NCBI RefSeq assembly: GCF_024586455.1
Contig: NW_026089623.1
Coordinates: forward strand, 7,722,204 to 7,786,203
DNA length: 64,000 bases
Reading direction: 5' to 3'
Source of the DNA: Bactrocera neohumeralis
Taxonomy: Eukaryota; Arthropoda; Insecta; Diptera; Tephritidae
Made by a program: the position numbers and the translations under genes. The notes under the pieces are model-generated. The model worked only from the letters and a program-made list of their open reading frames with translations. It was not told the origin of the DNA and searched no databases. How positions within the stretch are numbered: position 1 is the first letter of the stretch; every line of letters starts with the position of its first letter. Shown piece after piece: positions 41,695 to 53,489 of this stretch.

Positions 41695-42305
41695 ATGAAA
41701 AATCGAAACCAGCCTCGGATGAGAGACCCCCCTTTTGATGACGACCATGGCAAACAAAATAAGGACCACGATTTAAGGGCATGCACCTGGAATGTCCGGT
41801 CCCTTCATTGGGAAGGTGCCGCTGCCCAGCTGGTTGATGTCCTAGTTAGAGTGAAGGCTGACATCTCCACCGTCCGAGAAATGCGATGGACGGGATAAGA
41901 ACTCAGGCGAGTACGTCCTTGTGGCATTTGCTACAATGGCCATATAAAGGAGCGCAAACTTAGTGTGAGATTCGTGGTGGGAGGGAGACTCCGTCGCCAA
42001 GTACTGTCATTCATACCGGTGGATGAACGTCTAGCCCCAATCCACATCAAAGCAAAGTTCTTCAACATATCGCTGATTTGCCCCACGCCTCGACCGAAGA
42101 GAAGGACGATGTGACCACAGATGCCTTTTATGAGCGCTTGGAGCTCACCTATGAGAGCTGCCCCCGCCACGTTATCAAAATCGTGCTTGACGACTTAAAC
42201 GCCAGGGTGGGCGACAAAAAATCGCCAAATAGGTTGAGGCTGATTGACTTCGCCGGGGCCCGAAATGTGATTATCTGTAGTACTAGATTCCAGCATAAGA
42301 AAATT
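41695..42305 (+). pseudogene. RTE-like copy d, endonuclease N-terminal part (first half of a split copy)
   Basis: The frame 41695-41898 has the endonuclease start ACTWNVRSLHWEGAAAQL and ADISTVREMRWTG. After a stop and frameshifts, DVTTDAFYERLELTYESCP and VLDDLNARVGDK follow, then DFAGARNVIICSTRFQHKK. The first 42 residues resemble the craniofacial-development-protein-2-like endonucleases typical of RTE elements. It is cut at 42305 by a Jockey insertion with 11-bp duplication ATAAGAAAATT (42295-42305 and 51880-51890). Confidence 0.88.
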
Positions 42306-42309
42306 CATG

Positions 42310-42525
42310 TTGTTGTTGTTGTTTTAACGGTTATCAGTTCCCGTTAGGATGGTAATAATGGTTATCTTTTTTGTCATCGACGTCATCTAGCGGAAGGCCC
42401 AGGAAACGTGCTGTTTCGACGGGGTCGGACCAAAGGGAAAAGGGTGTTAGATGAGTGGGGTTGGTAGGGCATGTAAAGAGGTGGTCAGTGTCATGCGGAG
42501 AATCGTTGCATGCAGGACATACATT
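42310..42525 (-). pseudogene. Jockey ORF2 C-terminus
   Basis: On the minus strand: a Cys-His motif in NVCPACNDSPHDTDHLFTCP, then LTPFSLWSDPVETARFLGLP, LDDVDDK and a stop near 42345. This is the invariant end of many Jockey ORF2 proteins. Joining 50267 to 42525 across the insertion (minus one GGGTA) restores the frame at DPDIP-NVCPAC. Confidence 0.9.
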
Positions 42526-42579
42526 GGGTAGGTTAGGTTAGATGGCTGATCACGTGGACTAATGTAATCCTTTGTGAAG

Positions 42580-45500
42580 CCAATGAAAATAGAACTCCCG
42601 TTTTCGGACTTAAAGGTCGTCAAACCGCTAAACAGCCAAAACAAATTTGCAAAGGCGCTTAATTTCTACGCCCTACGTCTACGTCTAAGTCTTGATCTCC
42701 CAAAAGCAGGGCAATCAAGAAAGAAGTGCTGGCTCGTTTCTACCGCATCTTCTTCCAAGCAGCTTCTGCATGCGGTGTCCTGTAAGATTCCCAGTCTTAC
42801 AGCATGTATGCCAATAGGGCAGTGGCCCGTCAAGGGCCCCATCACTAATGAGAGGCTAGCCTTGCTGAGGGCAAAGAGATCACTAGGTCTCCTGCGATCT
42901 ATTTTGGGCCAAAAGGCTTTTGCGACCGCGCAGGTACTAATGCTGGCCCAGCGCTGGCCCAGCAGCTGCGAGGCCCAAAGATTCTAGGGTGCCTTTCCTT
43001 GCAGCTCATCAGCTCTCCGACCAACCCTGAACGCACTGTGAATGAGTTCGAGGCTAGTATCGCCGCTCTGCTATCTGAGTGAATAGTCACTTCTCTGAAG
43101 GTAGACACTCTCCTGAGCAGCAAATCTGCTGCTACCTTGATGACTGCAGCCTCAGCCTGGAAGACACTGCAATAGTCGGGAAGTCTGAAGATGGATTTGA
43201 TGGAGAGCTCCCGACAGTAGATCCCTCCGTAGACCTTCCTCCCGAGCTTTGACCCATCCGTAAAGAAGCTTACTGCCCCTTTCCTCCAACGGCTTCTTCC
43301 CTCCCAAACTTCCTTCGTCGGTATGTGGGCAGAGAAGGCGCCGCCGGAGTTCGATATGGCGACTACATGATCCAGATGATCAGGTATGCAGTCAAAGCTT
43401 GTGAGGATATCCGAGTGTTCAGATACACACTCCTATAGGAACCCAGATTGCCTGAGCCTAAAAGCCACCTTTGTGGCCATACACCTTCCGACAATGTCCA
43501 CCGGCGTTATGTTCAGAATTGCATTAAGTGCAATAGTTGGTGTGGACCTTAATGCACCGCACATGCTGATGAGCGCAGCCCTTTGGACGCTCTCAAGTTT
43601 CTTTGCAAGTGTGGTCTTCTGTAAAGCCCTCCACCACATAAAGACTGCATAGAACATTATGGGCTTGACTACGGTGTCGTAGAGCCAGAGGACCACCTTC
43701 GGTGAGAGGCCCCACCTCTTGCCAATAGCTCCTCTACAGCAGGGAAATCGATGCCTTTTTGGCTCTCTCCTCGATATTCGGCTTCCATGAAAGCCTTTTA
43801 TGCAGGATGAGCCCTAAATACTGCACTGTATCCGCCGGTTGCAGGCGAATACCTCCCACTTGCAATAACGGTGCAACAGGTATCTTGTATCTTCTACTAA
43901 ATAAAACCATTTCTATTTTATTTGGATTGATGGCGAGCCCACTTCCGACCGCCCATTTTGTTACAACGCTGAGATATCCCTGCGTCAACTCATACACGGT
44001 GCTAAGAAAATTTCCATTCACCATAAGTCTATATCATCTGCATAGGCAATCACCTGACAGCCAAGATCCTCTAGTTTTTTGAGAAGGTCGTTAACGACTA
44101 GGATATATAGAAGAGGAGAAAGAACCCCCCCTGAGGGGTTCCCCTGCTCACACTCTGCCGCGCGCTTGCGTTGCCCCATTCTGTTTCGACCACTCTGTCG
44201 CACAGAAAACTGAAAATGAGGTGCTTGAGGTTCGATTTAACCCCAAGACTGTCTAGAGCAGTTACGACTGCCTCTGGCAGGACATTGTTGAAAGCTCCCT
44301 CAATATCAAGGAAGGTCCCAAATGCGAAGTCTTTACCCTCAATTGCTTCCTCAAGCCACGACACGATAGTGTGCAGGACAGTGTCCGCTGACCTTCCTTT
44401 ACGATACGCATGTTGCGCTCCTGATAGATAGTCTCTCGGAATACGCCTTCTTAAATACCAGTCCAGCAGCCTCTCCAAAGTTTTTAGAAAAAGGAGGAGA
44501 GGCTGATGGGCCTGAAATCCTTGGTCGTGACCTGGGAGCCCCTGCCAGCTTTCGAGATGAACGTAACTCTGACTCGTCTCCAGGCCCCTGGGATGTAACC
44601 TAATCTGATGCAGTTCGCATAGATCGGTGCCAACCAGCCGCCGAGCATCTGAAGTGTCTCTTCACTGCTCAGCGCCCACTTCCCATTTACATCCTTGAGA
44701 TACCCTAGGGACACACGGCTTTTTGCGAGGATGCGCCTGAATCTAGAAGACCCGTGACAGCCCTCTACTTTTTCGCAGAAGCTCTTCCACGAGATCCTCT
44801 TAGCCTATCTTAGCTCGGACTTATATATCGAAAGTCCTATTTTATACAGGACCCAATCGTCAGATTACCTACTTCTACGGGCCTTGTTAAATAACCGTCT
44901 ACAGGACGCTCTGATTTCCGAAAGTTTCAAAGTCCACCATTGAGGTTTCCCTCTGCCCTTCGGTGTTTTCAGTGGACAGGAGCTCTCCAGTGCAGTGTTG
45001 CACGCCGAGCTGAAAACTTCGGCCCACCCATCCACCACATCGGCGGTGGCCAACGCGTCCACCCCCGGTGTGCGTGGGAGAGTTTGCCAAAGCCTTTTGC
45101 GGTAACCTTCCCAGTCTGTGTTCCTTGGATTTCTGAAAGCTTTTCTAAGCGTGATCAGAAAAGGAGTGGTCATCGAGAACCCTCCAGTTTGAGATCAGCG
45201 GGGCAATCCCGTGTGAGGCTAGGGAGAGGTCGAGAACCTCCAATCTACCTGCGGTCACAAAAGTTGGAGAATTTCCTCTTCTACAGATGCGAAGATTTTC
45301 GCTAACAATAAAGTCAAAAAGCGACTCATCTCTAGTGTTGGTATCCGAGCTGCCCCAGATCGAATGTCGCGAGTTGGCGTCCGAACCGATGATGACATCG
45401 GCACCATTCCTGGACGCTTCAGCCAAGATCCTCCTTAGCAATACGGGAGGTGGCTCCATCTCATCGTCGTGAGGCATATACGTGGAGATAAGCCAGACAT

Positions 45501-45648
45501 TTCCGGTGACGCACTCCAGTTTTGCTGTCACTACGTCAGCGTTCTCTTTCACGTTGGTCGCCTTGTCGTGGCGAAGGGACTTAAGTAAGAGTAAAGTGAA
45601 AAGGCACTTTAATCTTAAAAACCAAGAGGGACACCTCATAATTCCCAC
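42580..45648 (-). pseudogene. LOA-like ORF2: endonuclease, RT, RNase H, C-terminal Cys motif
   Basis: The endonuclease frame 45648-45145 has LISTYMPHDDE, DVIIGSDANSRHSIWGS and RLEVLDLSLAS, then DDHSFSDH. A linker follows at 45173-44865 (WWTLKLSEIRASCRRLFNKA). RT is spread over 44714-43734 (DFRPISLSSF, QHAYRKGRSADT, FLDIEGAFNN, SRGTPQGG, VIAYADDIDLW, NPNKIEMVLFSRR). Then the thumb 43696-43433, RNase H (HSDSRAAILAS at about 43080), and the C-terminal CRSCLEEDAVETSQHFFLDC at about 42770-42710. Frames are broken about eight times. RNase H after RT places it with LOA/I/R1-type elements; the LOA label is tentative. Confidence 0.85.
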
Positions 45649-45913
45649 AATAGTGATATGGATGAATAAACCCTAGGTTTTACGCCCATCTCCTACTGTG
45701 GAAGTATGAGGATACCCGCACCAACACCACCCTAAGCCAAGGTGTCGAGGTACCCGTCCCGAGGGCTGAATGGTCAGCGGGGGGTAAAAAATAGCTTATC
45801 GCGACCGGTCCCCTCCGATGCCCGGGCGAGGTCGGAGGTATAAAAGCCTTCTCTCCGCATACCGGCTCTGCGGACGAGTGACCAACCCTTTCCGGGTTAC
45901 TCGTGGGACCAAA

Positions 45914-46560
45914 ATGAACGAAAACAATAACGCATCAACAACAACAACAACCAAATTGACGACATTACTCGCCTCCAGCCAGGGGACGAATAAGAGTACT
46001 GCCGGACATACCAACCAAAGTATACCGGTAGATACAGCAGTTAAAACACCAGATTTAAGGGAGGAAGCGTCCACCTCCAAAGCTGCCATGAGCACCAACC
46101 AAAGTGCACTGGCGGCTAAAAGAGAAAACAAAAAGAAGCGCAAGAAATCCCAGAATCAGCTGAGGAAAAACCGGTACCAGAGGGCAGTCTTCATACTATG
46201 GAAGATAGCCAAAGACCAGGCAGCCGGTACTCCAATTTATGAAGCAGAAACAAAGCGCCTCAAAACAAGAGTAGAGGAATATGAAAGCTATCTAACAAGG
46301 AAGCAATCATAACCTCTAGAAGAGAGCAAACAAGAGAGCACTTCACAAAAAAGGAATCGCTTGATCACAGAAATACCAGAAACTATACCTAAAAAACCTA
46401 GGCGGAGCGAAAGTGAACACAGCAGCACAACAAAGGGAAGGCATTTCTGCGATGTAGCCAGGGACAGCCTGCAAGTGGCCATCATAGATGGGAATTCCTC
46501 TTCTCCGGCACTATACAGGAAAGATGGGTGGAGATCGACGTCAGATTGTCGAGTATGGAG
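45914..46560 (+). pseudogene. LOA-like element B ORF1
   Basis: Starts at ATG 45914 (context ACCAAAATG). The N-terminus is Thr/Ser/Asn-rich (STTTTTKLTTLLAS), then a basic stretch KRENKKKRKKSQNQLRKN, then FILWKIAKDQAAG...YEAETKRLKTRVEEYESYL, with a stop at 46312. In another frame ESKQESTSQKRN and FCDVARDSLQVAIIDGNSS continue, a pattern of DUF4780-like ORF1 proteins. Truncated by the deletion near 46560. Role: RNA-binding partner of ORF2. Confidence 0.65.
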
Positions 46561-46569
46561 AGATCTTTC

Positions 46570-48716
46570 TGCACATCGATAGAAAGTTGCAGAGAAACCG
46601 CTACGCTGAGCAAAATGCTATCCAAAGATCATATTAATACTGCCTACATTAGCACGGAGGGAAGTGATTGGACCTCCTCTGCAAAAGAGTCTCTGGAGGT
46701 ACTAATTACAACGCACTTCCCCGGGAGTCAGCAAACACCTTCAACGAGGGTTCAACCAGAACCACCGTTGAACGCAGCTGATTATCGAAGCCAAATAGTA
46801 GACAAAAGCAAAATCAAATATACCATAAATAGTTTTGCACCATTTAAAGCGGCAGGACCTGACGGGATTATGCCCATAATGCTGCAAAAACTGGTAGAAC
46901 CAATGGTTCAAAGGCTTTAAAATATATACAAAGCTAGCATTCAACTATCTTACATCCCAAGAAGTTGGAAAAGAAGTAAAGTTGTGTTCCTTCCAAAACC
47001 AGGCAGAAGAACACACGAGAATGCCAAGGATTTTAGACCTATAAGCTTTACCTCCTTTATGTTGAAGGTACTAGAAAGGCTAATAGATTTACACGAAAGA
47101 ACAATAATGGCGGAGAAGTTATCGAAGTCCCAGCAAGCGTAAATAAAGGGCCGATCAACCGAAACTGCCCCTCACGAGGTGATAAGTGTAATTGAACAAG
47201 TAAGGAAGGGCTATGTTCGGACATTTTATACTCTCGCATGATAAAGTGATAATCGAGATTTCATTATACGTCATTTACATATTTTTCAAATACCGTATTT
47301 TTGTAAAGTTTTATTCCGCTATCATCATTGGTTCCTAATGTATTATATATTATACAGAGAAGGCATCAGATGGAATTCAAAATAGCGTTATATTGGAAGA
47401 AGGCGTGGTTGTGAACCGATTTTACCTATATTTCGTACATGTCATCAGGGTGTTAAGAAAATATTATATACCGAATTTCATTGAAATCGGTGTAGTAGTT
47501 CCTGAGATATGGTTTTTGGTCCATAAGTGAGCGAGGCCACGCCCATTTTCAATTTTTAAAAAAAGCCTGGGTGAAGCTTCCTTCTGCAATTTCTTCCGTA
47601 AAATTTAGTGTTTCTGACGTTTTTTGTTAGTCGCTTAACGCACTTTTAGTGATTTTCAACATAACCTTTGTATGGAAGGTGGGCGTGGTTATTATCCGAT
47701 TTCTTCCATTTTTGAACTGTATACGGAAATGCCTAAAGAAAACGACTCTATAGAGTTTGGTTGACATAGCTGTAATAGTTTCCGAGATATATGTAAAAAA
47801 CTTAGTAGGGGGCGGGGCCACGCCCACTTTTCCAAAAAAATTAAGTCCAAATAAGCCCCTCCCTAATGCGATCTATTGTGCCAAATTTCACTTTAATATC
47901 TTTATTTATGGCTTAGTTATGACACTTTATAGGTTTTCGGTTTCCGCCATTTTGTGGGCGTGGCAGTTGGCCGATTTTGCCCATCTTCGAACTTAACCTT
48001 CTTATGGAGCCAAGGAATACGTGTACCAAGTTTCATCATGATATCTCAATTTTTACTCAAGTTACAACTCAACTACTCGTCACCCTGATCACTTTGGTAT
48101 ATATAACCCTATATCTGACTCTTTTAGTTTTAGGACTTACAAACAACCGTTATGTGAACAAAACTATAATACTCTCCTTAGCAACATTGTTGCGAGAGTA
48201 TAAAAATCACTACACCGCAAACAATACACCATGGCTGCTTTTCTAGACATAGAGGGCGCTTTTAATAACATAGAAGTAAATGCTATAATTAATTCTCTGG
48301 CACATGGTGGCATAGATGACACTGTGTGCAGATGGATACTATCGATGCTTGAGAATAGGAAAATTATAGCTTCAAACTGCGCTGCAATACAAACAAGTAA
48401 TGTGAGTAGAGGGACGCCTCAAGGAGGGGTCCTTTCTCCGCTTCTATGGGTTGCAGCGCTGAACGAAATACTACTCCAACTAAACGGTGGAGGAGTGAAA
48501 GCAGTAGCGTATGCAGACGATATAATGTTGTTGGTATCAGGTATGTTTCCTTCAATAGTCAGCGAGATTATGGAAAGAGCCCTTCGAAGGTTAAACCTAT
48601 GGGCTAAAAATAATGGACTAGGAGTTAACCCGAACAAAACAGAACTGATGATATTCACTAGCAGAATCAAAATATCTCAGTTTCAACTTCCGGTACTAAA
48701 CGGTACAACACTCTGA
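46570..48716 (+). pseudogene. LOA-like element B ORF2 RT, split by a DINE-1-like repeat
   Basis: The frame 46528-46920 has HFPGSQQTPSTR, INSFAPFKAAGPDGIMP. Then a stop, SIQLSYIPRSWKRSKVVFLP, and DFRPISFTSFMLKVLERLID, up to HEVISVIEQ at 47199. The repeat (47200-48206) follows, then SLHRKQYTMAAFLDIEGAFNN, SRGTPQGGVLSPLLWVAAL and VKAVAYADDIMLLVSG (active site), then GVNPNKTELMIF, ending at 48716. The RT half after the repeat is open for 161 aa. Confidence 0.85.
47200..48206 (+). mobile_element. DINE-1/mini-me-like repeat, copy B
   Basis: Same family and orientation as 39956-41038. Ends are fixed by the RT reading frame: it separates codons for Glu-Gln and Ser-Leu-His, between an A and a T, without target duplication. 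The early CCGAACATTTTATACTCTCGC block, GTGGGCGTGGTTATTATCCG and terminal TGCGAGAGTATAAAA are present. The tetranucleotide tract is missing (ACTCAAGTTACAACTCAACT joins directly to CTCGTCACCCTGATCAC). Confidence 0.8.
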
Positions 48717-49851
48717 AGACGGAGTCGCCGATCGACGAACCGCCTCCAGAGATCGCCACGTCCGAGAGGTTAGGGTCGTTTTCCGTGGTCGTTTGATCAT
48801 CAGTAACGCCTTCTGCCGATATGGTTCATCGGTTCTCTCCAGCCTTATGACCCTCCAGTTATGCGCGGGAGGTGAGGGGTTGCAATTTCTGAGAACTTCT
48901 TCGATCTCCTTCGCAGTGGACGGTTCGTCTGGCAGCCAGACGCGAGCCCTAGGGCGAAGAGGAAGATGCTCTTTGTCCACGGCCTCCAGCTTGGCTCCCT
49001 TCAAAACTTCCCCCACCAGAGAGACTGACTTTTTGTATAAGATGGGTGATCTTTCATCAGCATATCTAGTCAGCTTGTGCAGCCCATGGTGCCAACCGGC
49101 ACTTACACATTTTGGGGGTGGCCCAATGTTTTCCTTAACCACCTTGCGGAAGACTGAAGAGATAGCCGCCGCTACTCTTTTCCACTCTTCATGGGAGATA
49201 GCACCGTCCTCCATGCTGCGGTCGAGCACACCAAGTACTCTTGCAACAGCACTTTTAGCGATTTCGCTGAAGGTTGGCGCAGCCCCCGTTCGCGGTTTTT
49301 TGCCAAGGGAGGTTTATCCCTCGTGCGACCTTTGCCTCTGAACTGCTGGTTCAGGTCTCTTTGTTTCGAGTCGTGACCTATCGGCCTCGCTCTCACTTAG
49401 CACCTTTTTGGCCCACTCAAGCGTGTTAGCATGCTGCTCAGACACCTGACCAGCATGCTTACCAAAGTAGCGTTCCACGTTTTTTGTCGCTAATCGACGG
49501 TCCGACTTCAGCTTCCTAGCTAAAGCACCTTTGCTAATGCCCCCGTGGATCCCTTCATAATTCTAGCAGAAGTTCCTCTGCTGGTGCTAGCGATTCCGCC
49601 GTGTATGAAGGCTCTACCCTTCACTACCTCCTTTTCCGACGGGTTTGCGCCGGCTTCCCCCATCTTGACGCCTTATGCGGAGATTCCTACCGGGGTCCTA
49701 GTCTTGTTGCTGCAGCTACCTAGCGACGGTTTCGCCCCGGGAGCAGCAGTCCCGCCTGGGACAGATCTGGGTGTCGATTTCGACGTGTCCATGTTAAAAG
49801 AGTCCCCACTCAGGGCCGCTATCCGTCCCCCGGAAAGGTAGTCGCCTTTCA
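48717..49851 (-). pseudogene. LOA-like element A ORF1 (DUF4780-like)
   Basis: The N-terminus at about 49851 (MKGDYLSGGRIAALSGDS) is Ser/Thr/Pro/Gly-rich. A middle part is at 49396-49172. The well-conserved domain frame 49229-48717 has ISHEEWKRVAAAISSVF, GWHHGLHKLTRYADERSP, LPLRPRARVWLPDEPST and NPSPPAHNWRVIRLER, then QKALLMI. This is the DUF4780-like fold of LINE ORF1 proteins. Frameshifts at about 49560, 49400 and 48800. Confidence 0.7.
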
Positions 49852-50266
49852 TGGTCCCAAGGTTATCTCAGTGACGAGGCCAAGGCGAGGGTTGACGTAC
49901 GCTCTTATGAGGCAATACGTTCAGAGCCGACCAGCGTAAAGAAGGAGTCCTCTCAACTTACACCTACCACGCCAACTTAACGACGACGGGGGGCAACGTA
50001 CTCTGAGGCCGGCCAGGGTTATAACGGGACGGAGGCAGTTTCGACATTAGCCCGACAGCCATTTCTGATGAGTGTCACTCCATTATACGCAGGTGCCAGA
50101 ATGCCGCCACCACCAGCCCAGGGTTCTAACATATAAAATAAGTTTTCCTACTCTAAAAACCAGTTCAGTACCAAAAAGTCGTCTAGGGAGTTGTTAGGCC
50201 GTGAAGGCCGCAGGCCATTTAGCGTTACCCAGGATGCACCAGCGTGGAGGCGACCTGCACAGGGTA

Positions 50267-51780
50267 TGTCTGGGTCAATTTTGAATAAGTAGGAGTTTAA
50301 CCTGCTACAATATCCAGAACGAAGCTGCGCTAGGGTCACTCGCGTTTCTCGCGGCAACTCGAGCTCATCGTTTGCGATGGGTGGTGGTTTGACTCCAAGA
50401 ACGCCATTAACGGGAAGGGAGTCGGTGAAGGTGTTAATGGCTCCACTGTGAATGGCGGTCAGTACCTGTCGAAAGTCAATTGTGTCCGAAGTCCCGGCGG
50501 CGTATTGTACGACGTCGTCGACGTAGTCAAGGAAGGACCTTTTGATGCTCCTAGGAGGCGGTTCCGCTCCAAGCAGCAAGGATGATTTTTACGAAAACAT
50601 CCCAGCAGGAACTGCTTGGAGAAGAGTTCATTATACTCCTTAACCGGGAGCATAAGCGTCTCACTGTGTAGGTGTTCGATAGGAGACATCAAAAGGCATG
50701 CCGTCGTCGTCCGGAGTGTAGTATTTTGGCGGGTCTGGAGTTTCCTCATCTGCGTACCACTGCATCCAGGCAACCATATAGGTGTTGCGTAGTTGAGGAC
50801 CGGCCGCTTCGAAGATCGTTCTCTCGCAGGGTGGTTTCTGGTTGAGGCCACGAAGTATCTGAGCGATTATGACGCTAAGTGCTGTGGTGGTGCTCTGCAC
50901 TTTTCGGAATCCATGGTGGTGGCTGGCTGTGCTCAGGTGGTGAGTGAAGGTCGGGAGAGGAGAGTTATCGGACGATAAGATTCCCCTTTCTTGGCGGGTT
51001 TCCTCGGTTTCAGTAGTGGGACCATTCTTCCGACTTTCCACACATCGGGTATTTGAAGAGTGGTCAGAGACAGATTGAGGACCTTGGTGAGATAGCCTAC
51101 TCCCGTCGAGCCTAGCTGCTTTAGCATTAGCATGTTAATTCCATCAGCGCCAATGCATTTAGAGGATTTTGCTTTGTTGATGACACTCTGAACCTCCTCA
51201 TCGGTGAAAGTAAGTGGCGCGCAGTCGTTTGGCATTTTGCGTAGCCGTCGGTTAAAACATCTCTTGGCTTTGTCTACCGAAGGATGCAGTGTAAACTGCC
51301 GGCTAAAATAGTTCGCGCACTTCTTCGGGTCCGAAGAGGCATGACCATTGAATTGAACCTCAACTCGATCGTCGTGTCTCTTCGGGTTAGACAAAGCTTT
51401 GACAGTAGCCCAAAGTAGTCTAAGTCAGAGTGGGAGCTATGTTGCCTGTTTGAGCTCCTGGGGACTGTGGAGGTCCTCTGTTGGCTACTCTGGGTGAGTG
51501 GCGGCGCAGCGCGCGAGCTATGTGCAGATTGCACAGCCGTAGAGGCTGGTGTCGCAGTATTCCGTAAACAAGATGGGGCCACGTAACTCGTGGTCCACTT
51601 CCTGTGAGTCTTAAGGCCTGATCAGGTCTTAGGATGGCTTCATCCATTGCGCAAACGCAGCTGAAAAATTCCTCCGGGACCGTATTGGACTCAATGCCAG
51701 CACGAGTCAGGAGGATACGGAGCAACCCTGCTGCAAGGCATTGCTCCAATGATGACAAACACAAATAACCAATCACCGAT
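50267..51780 (-). pseudogene. Jockey ORF2 linker, RT start and late RT, internally deleted
   Basis: The frame 51394-50933 has ALSNPKRHDDRVEVQF-like start, CANYFSRQFTLHPSVDKAKR, then KAKSSKCIGADGINMLMLK and IPDVWKVGRMVPLLKP, then YRPITLLS. Next, HHGFRKVQSTTTALSVI and LRGLNQKPPCERT (about 50900-50830). The RT core with the catalytic Asp pair is deleted. The text resumes with LNYATPIWLPGCSGTQMRKL (50850-50790) and ends with LPRETRVTLAQLRSGYCSRL and NSYLFKIDPDIP at 50267. A segment at 51776-51420 upstream is of unclear origin. Confidence 0.82.
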
Positions 51781-51890
51781 CCAAACGGGGTTAGATCGCC
51801 GAAAAAACAGCCCTTGGTCGGATAAAATCCGAGTCAATTCCGGTACGTGAACCGGCTGTCGAGGGAATTGAAAATTGAAATAAGAAAATT

Positions 51891-53486
51891 AATCAAGCCA
51901 CCTGGCTGTCTTCGAATCGAAAAAGCACCAACCAAATCATGTTGTGATAGACGGAAGACACGTCTCCAGTGTTTTAGATGTGCATACGCTCCGAGGTCCT
52001 AACATCGACTCGGACCACTACCTTGTTGCAGCCAAGATTCGCACCCGCCTCTGTGCAGCAAAAAACGCACGTCAACAAACACAAGGAAAGTCCGACGTCG
52101 AGAAGCTGCAATCACAACAGATAGCCGAACGATTTTCTACTCGACTTGCACTCCTGCTCTCTGAGAGTACTCGTCAACAACTCGGTATAAGGGAGTTCTA
52201 GAACAGCATTTCAAACTCCTTACGTACAGCTGCAACCGAAACCATTGGTTTTCGGAAAATGCAGAAGAACAGCTTGTACGATGAGGAGTGCCGTGTCGCA
52301 GCGGAGAGAAAACAGACTGCCTACCTCGCACCTTTACGATCGACCACAACATGTACGGTTTAGGATAAATACCGGGAGTTGAAGAGGGAAGCGAGGCGCA
52401 TGTGCAGACAAAAAAAAGGAAAAGCCGAAATGCGTAAGAATGAAGAGCATGACAAGCTGGCCGACAGGGGTAATGCTTGAAAATTCTACGAGAAGATGCG
52501 GCGGCTAACAGAAGGTTTCAGGACCGGAGCATACTCTTGTAGAACCACCAAAGGTGATCTAGCAACCGATGCCCAAAGCATACTAAAATTATGGGGGGAA
52601 CACTTCTCGAGCCTGCTGAATGGCAATGAAAGTACAACGTAAGGAGAAGGCGAACCCGATTCCCCAATCGATGACGATGGAGCAGACGTTCCAATGCCCG
52701 ACCAAGAAGAAGTTCGAATAGAAATTACCTGTCTGAAGAGCAACAAAACGGGGGCCGAAGCTATTCAAACACGGCGGCGAAGAGCTGATAAGGAGCATGA
52801 ACCAGCTTCTTTGTAAAATTTGGTCGGACCAATCCACAAAAAAGGGAGACCCCATAATCTGCGCCAACTACCGTGATATAAGCCTCCTTAACATCGTTTA
52901 TAAGGTTCTATCGACCGTATCGTGTGAAAGATTAAAGTCCACCGTCAACAAACTGATTGGACCTTATTAGTGTGGTTAAAGGCCTTGTAAATCAATAACC
53001 GACCAGATATTCACCATGCGCCAAATCTTGGAAAAGACTCGTGAAAGAAGAATCGACACACACCACCTCTTCGTCGATTTCAAAGCTGCTTTCGACAGCA
53101 CGAAAAGGAGCTGCCTTTATGCAGCAATGCCTGAATTTGGTATCCCCGCAAAACTGATCAGGCTGTACAAACTGACGTTGAGCAACACCAAAAGCTACGT
53201 CAGGAACGGGAAGGACCTCTCCGAGCCGTTCGATACCATACGAAGTTTCACACGAGGCGACTCCTTATCGTGCGACTTTTTCAATCTGTTGCTGAAAAAA
53301 ATAATTCGAGCTGCCGAGCTTAATCGAGCAGGTACAATCTTTTATAAGAGTGTACAGCTGCTGGCGTATACCGATGATATTGATATCATGGGCCTGAACA
53401 CCCGCGCCACTAGTTCTGCTTTCCCCAGACTGGACAAGGAAGCAAAGCAAATAGGTCTGGCAGTGGATGATAGCAGGACGAAATAA
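51891..53486 (+). pseudogene. RTE-like copy d, second half (endonuclease end, linker, RT)
   Basis: Resumes exactly where 42305 stops. VVIDGRHVSSVLDV and SDHYLVAAKIR (51930-52030), linker with deletions, FKHGGEE-like, YRDISLLNIVYKVL, then the open frame 53016-53486. That frame has VDFKAAFDSTKRSCLYAAMPEFG, FTRGDSLSCDFFNLLLKK and QLLAYTDDIDIMGLN, where the YADD Ala is Thr. It ends abruptly at 53486 at the Pao junction. Many stops in the first half. Confidence 0.85.
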
Positions 53487-53489
53487 TCT

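Larger units (their letters stand above)
45672..48716 (+). mobile_element. LOA-like non-LTR element B (plus strand), truncated at its 3' side
   Basis: 5' UTR about 45672-45913, ORF1 from 45914, an internal deletion joining ORF1 to ORF2 near 46560-46600, RT 46620-48716 with a DINE-1-like insertion at 47200-48206. It ends abruptly in RT (QLPVLNGTTL), with no RNase H or 3' tail. Loss of the 3' end is unusual for a LINE and suggests a later deletion at 48716. Confidence 0.8.
42531..50261 (-). mobile_element. LOA-like non-LTR element A, nested in Jockey, 5-bp duplication
   Basis: Flanked by GGGTA (42526-42530 and 50262-50266). The 3' end has TAACC repeats next to the target. 5' UTR about 50261-49860, ORF1 49851-48717, then an interruption by opposite-strand element B (about 45672-48716), then ORF2 45648-42580. 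The C-terminal part of ORF1 and about 90 residues of the endonuclease start are missing at the interruption. Confidence 0.8.
42306..51879 (-). mobile_element. Jockey-clade copy inserted in RTE copy d, itself carrying nested elements
   Basis: 3' end at the left: (CAA)n tail at 42308-42323. 5' end at the right, about 51879. Flanked by ATAAGAAAATT on both sides. Jockey sequence occupies 42306-42525 and 50267-51879, and the rest is a LOA-like insertion. The RT core is missing by internal deletion. Confidence 0.88.

Noticed and set aside
43386..44431. Several 80-110-aa plus-strand frames
   Set aside because: All lie antisense to the LOA-like ORF2 on the minus strand.
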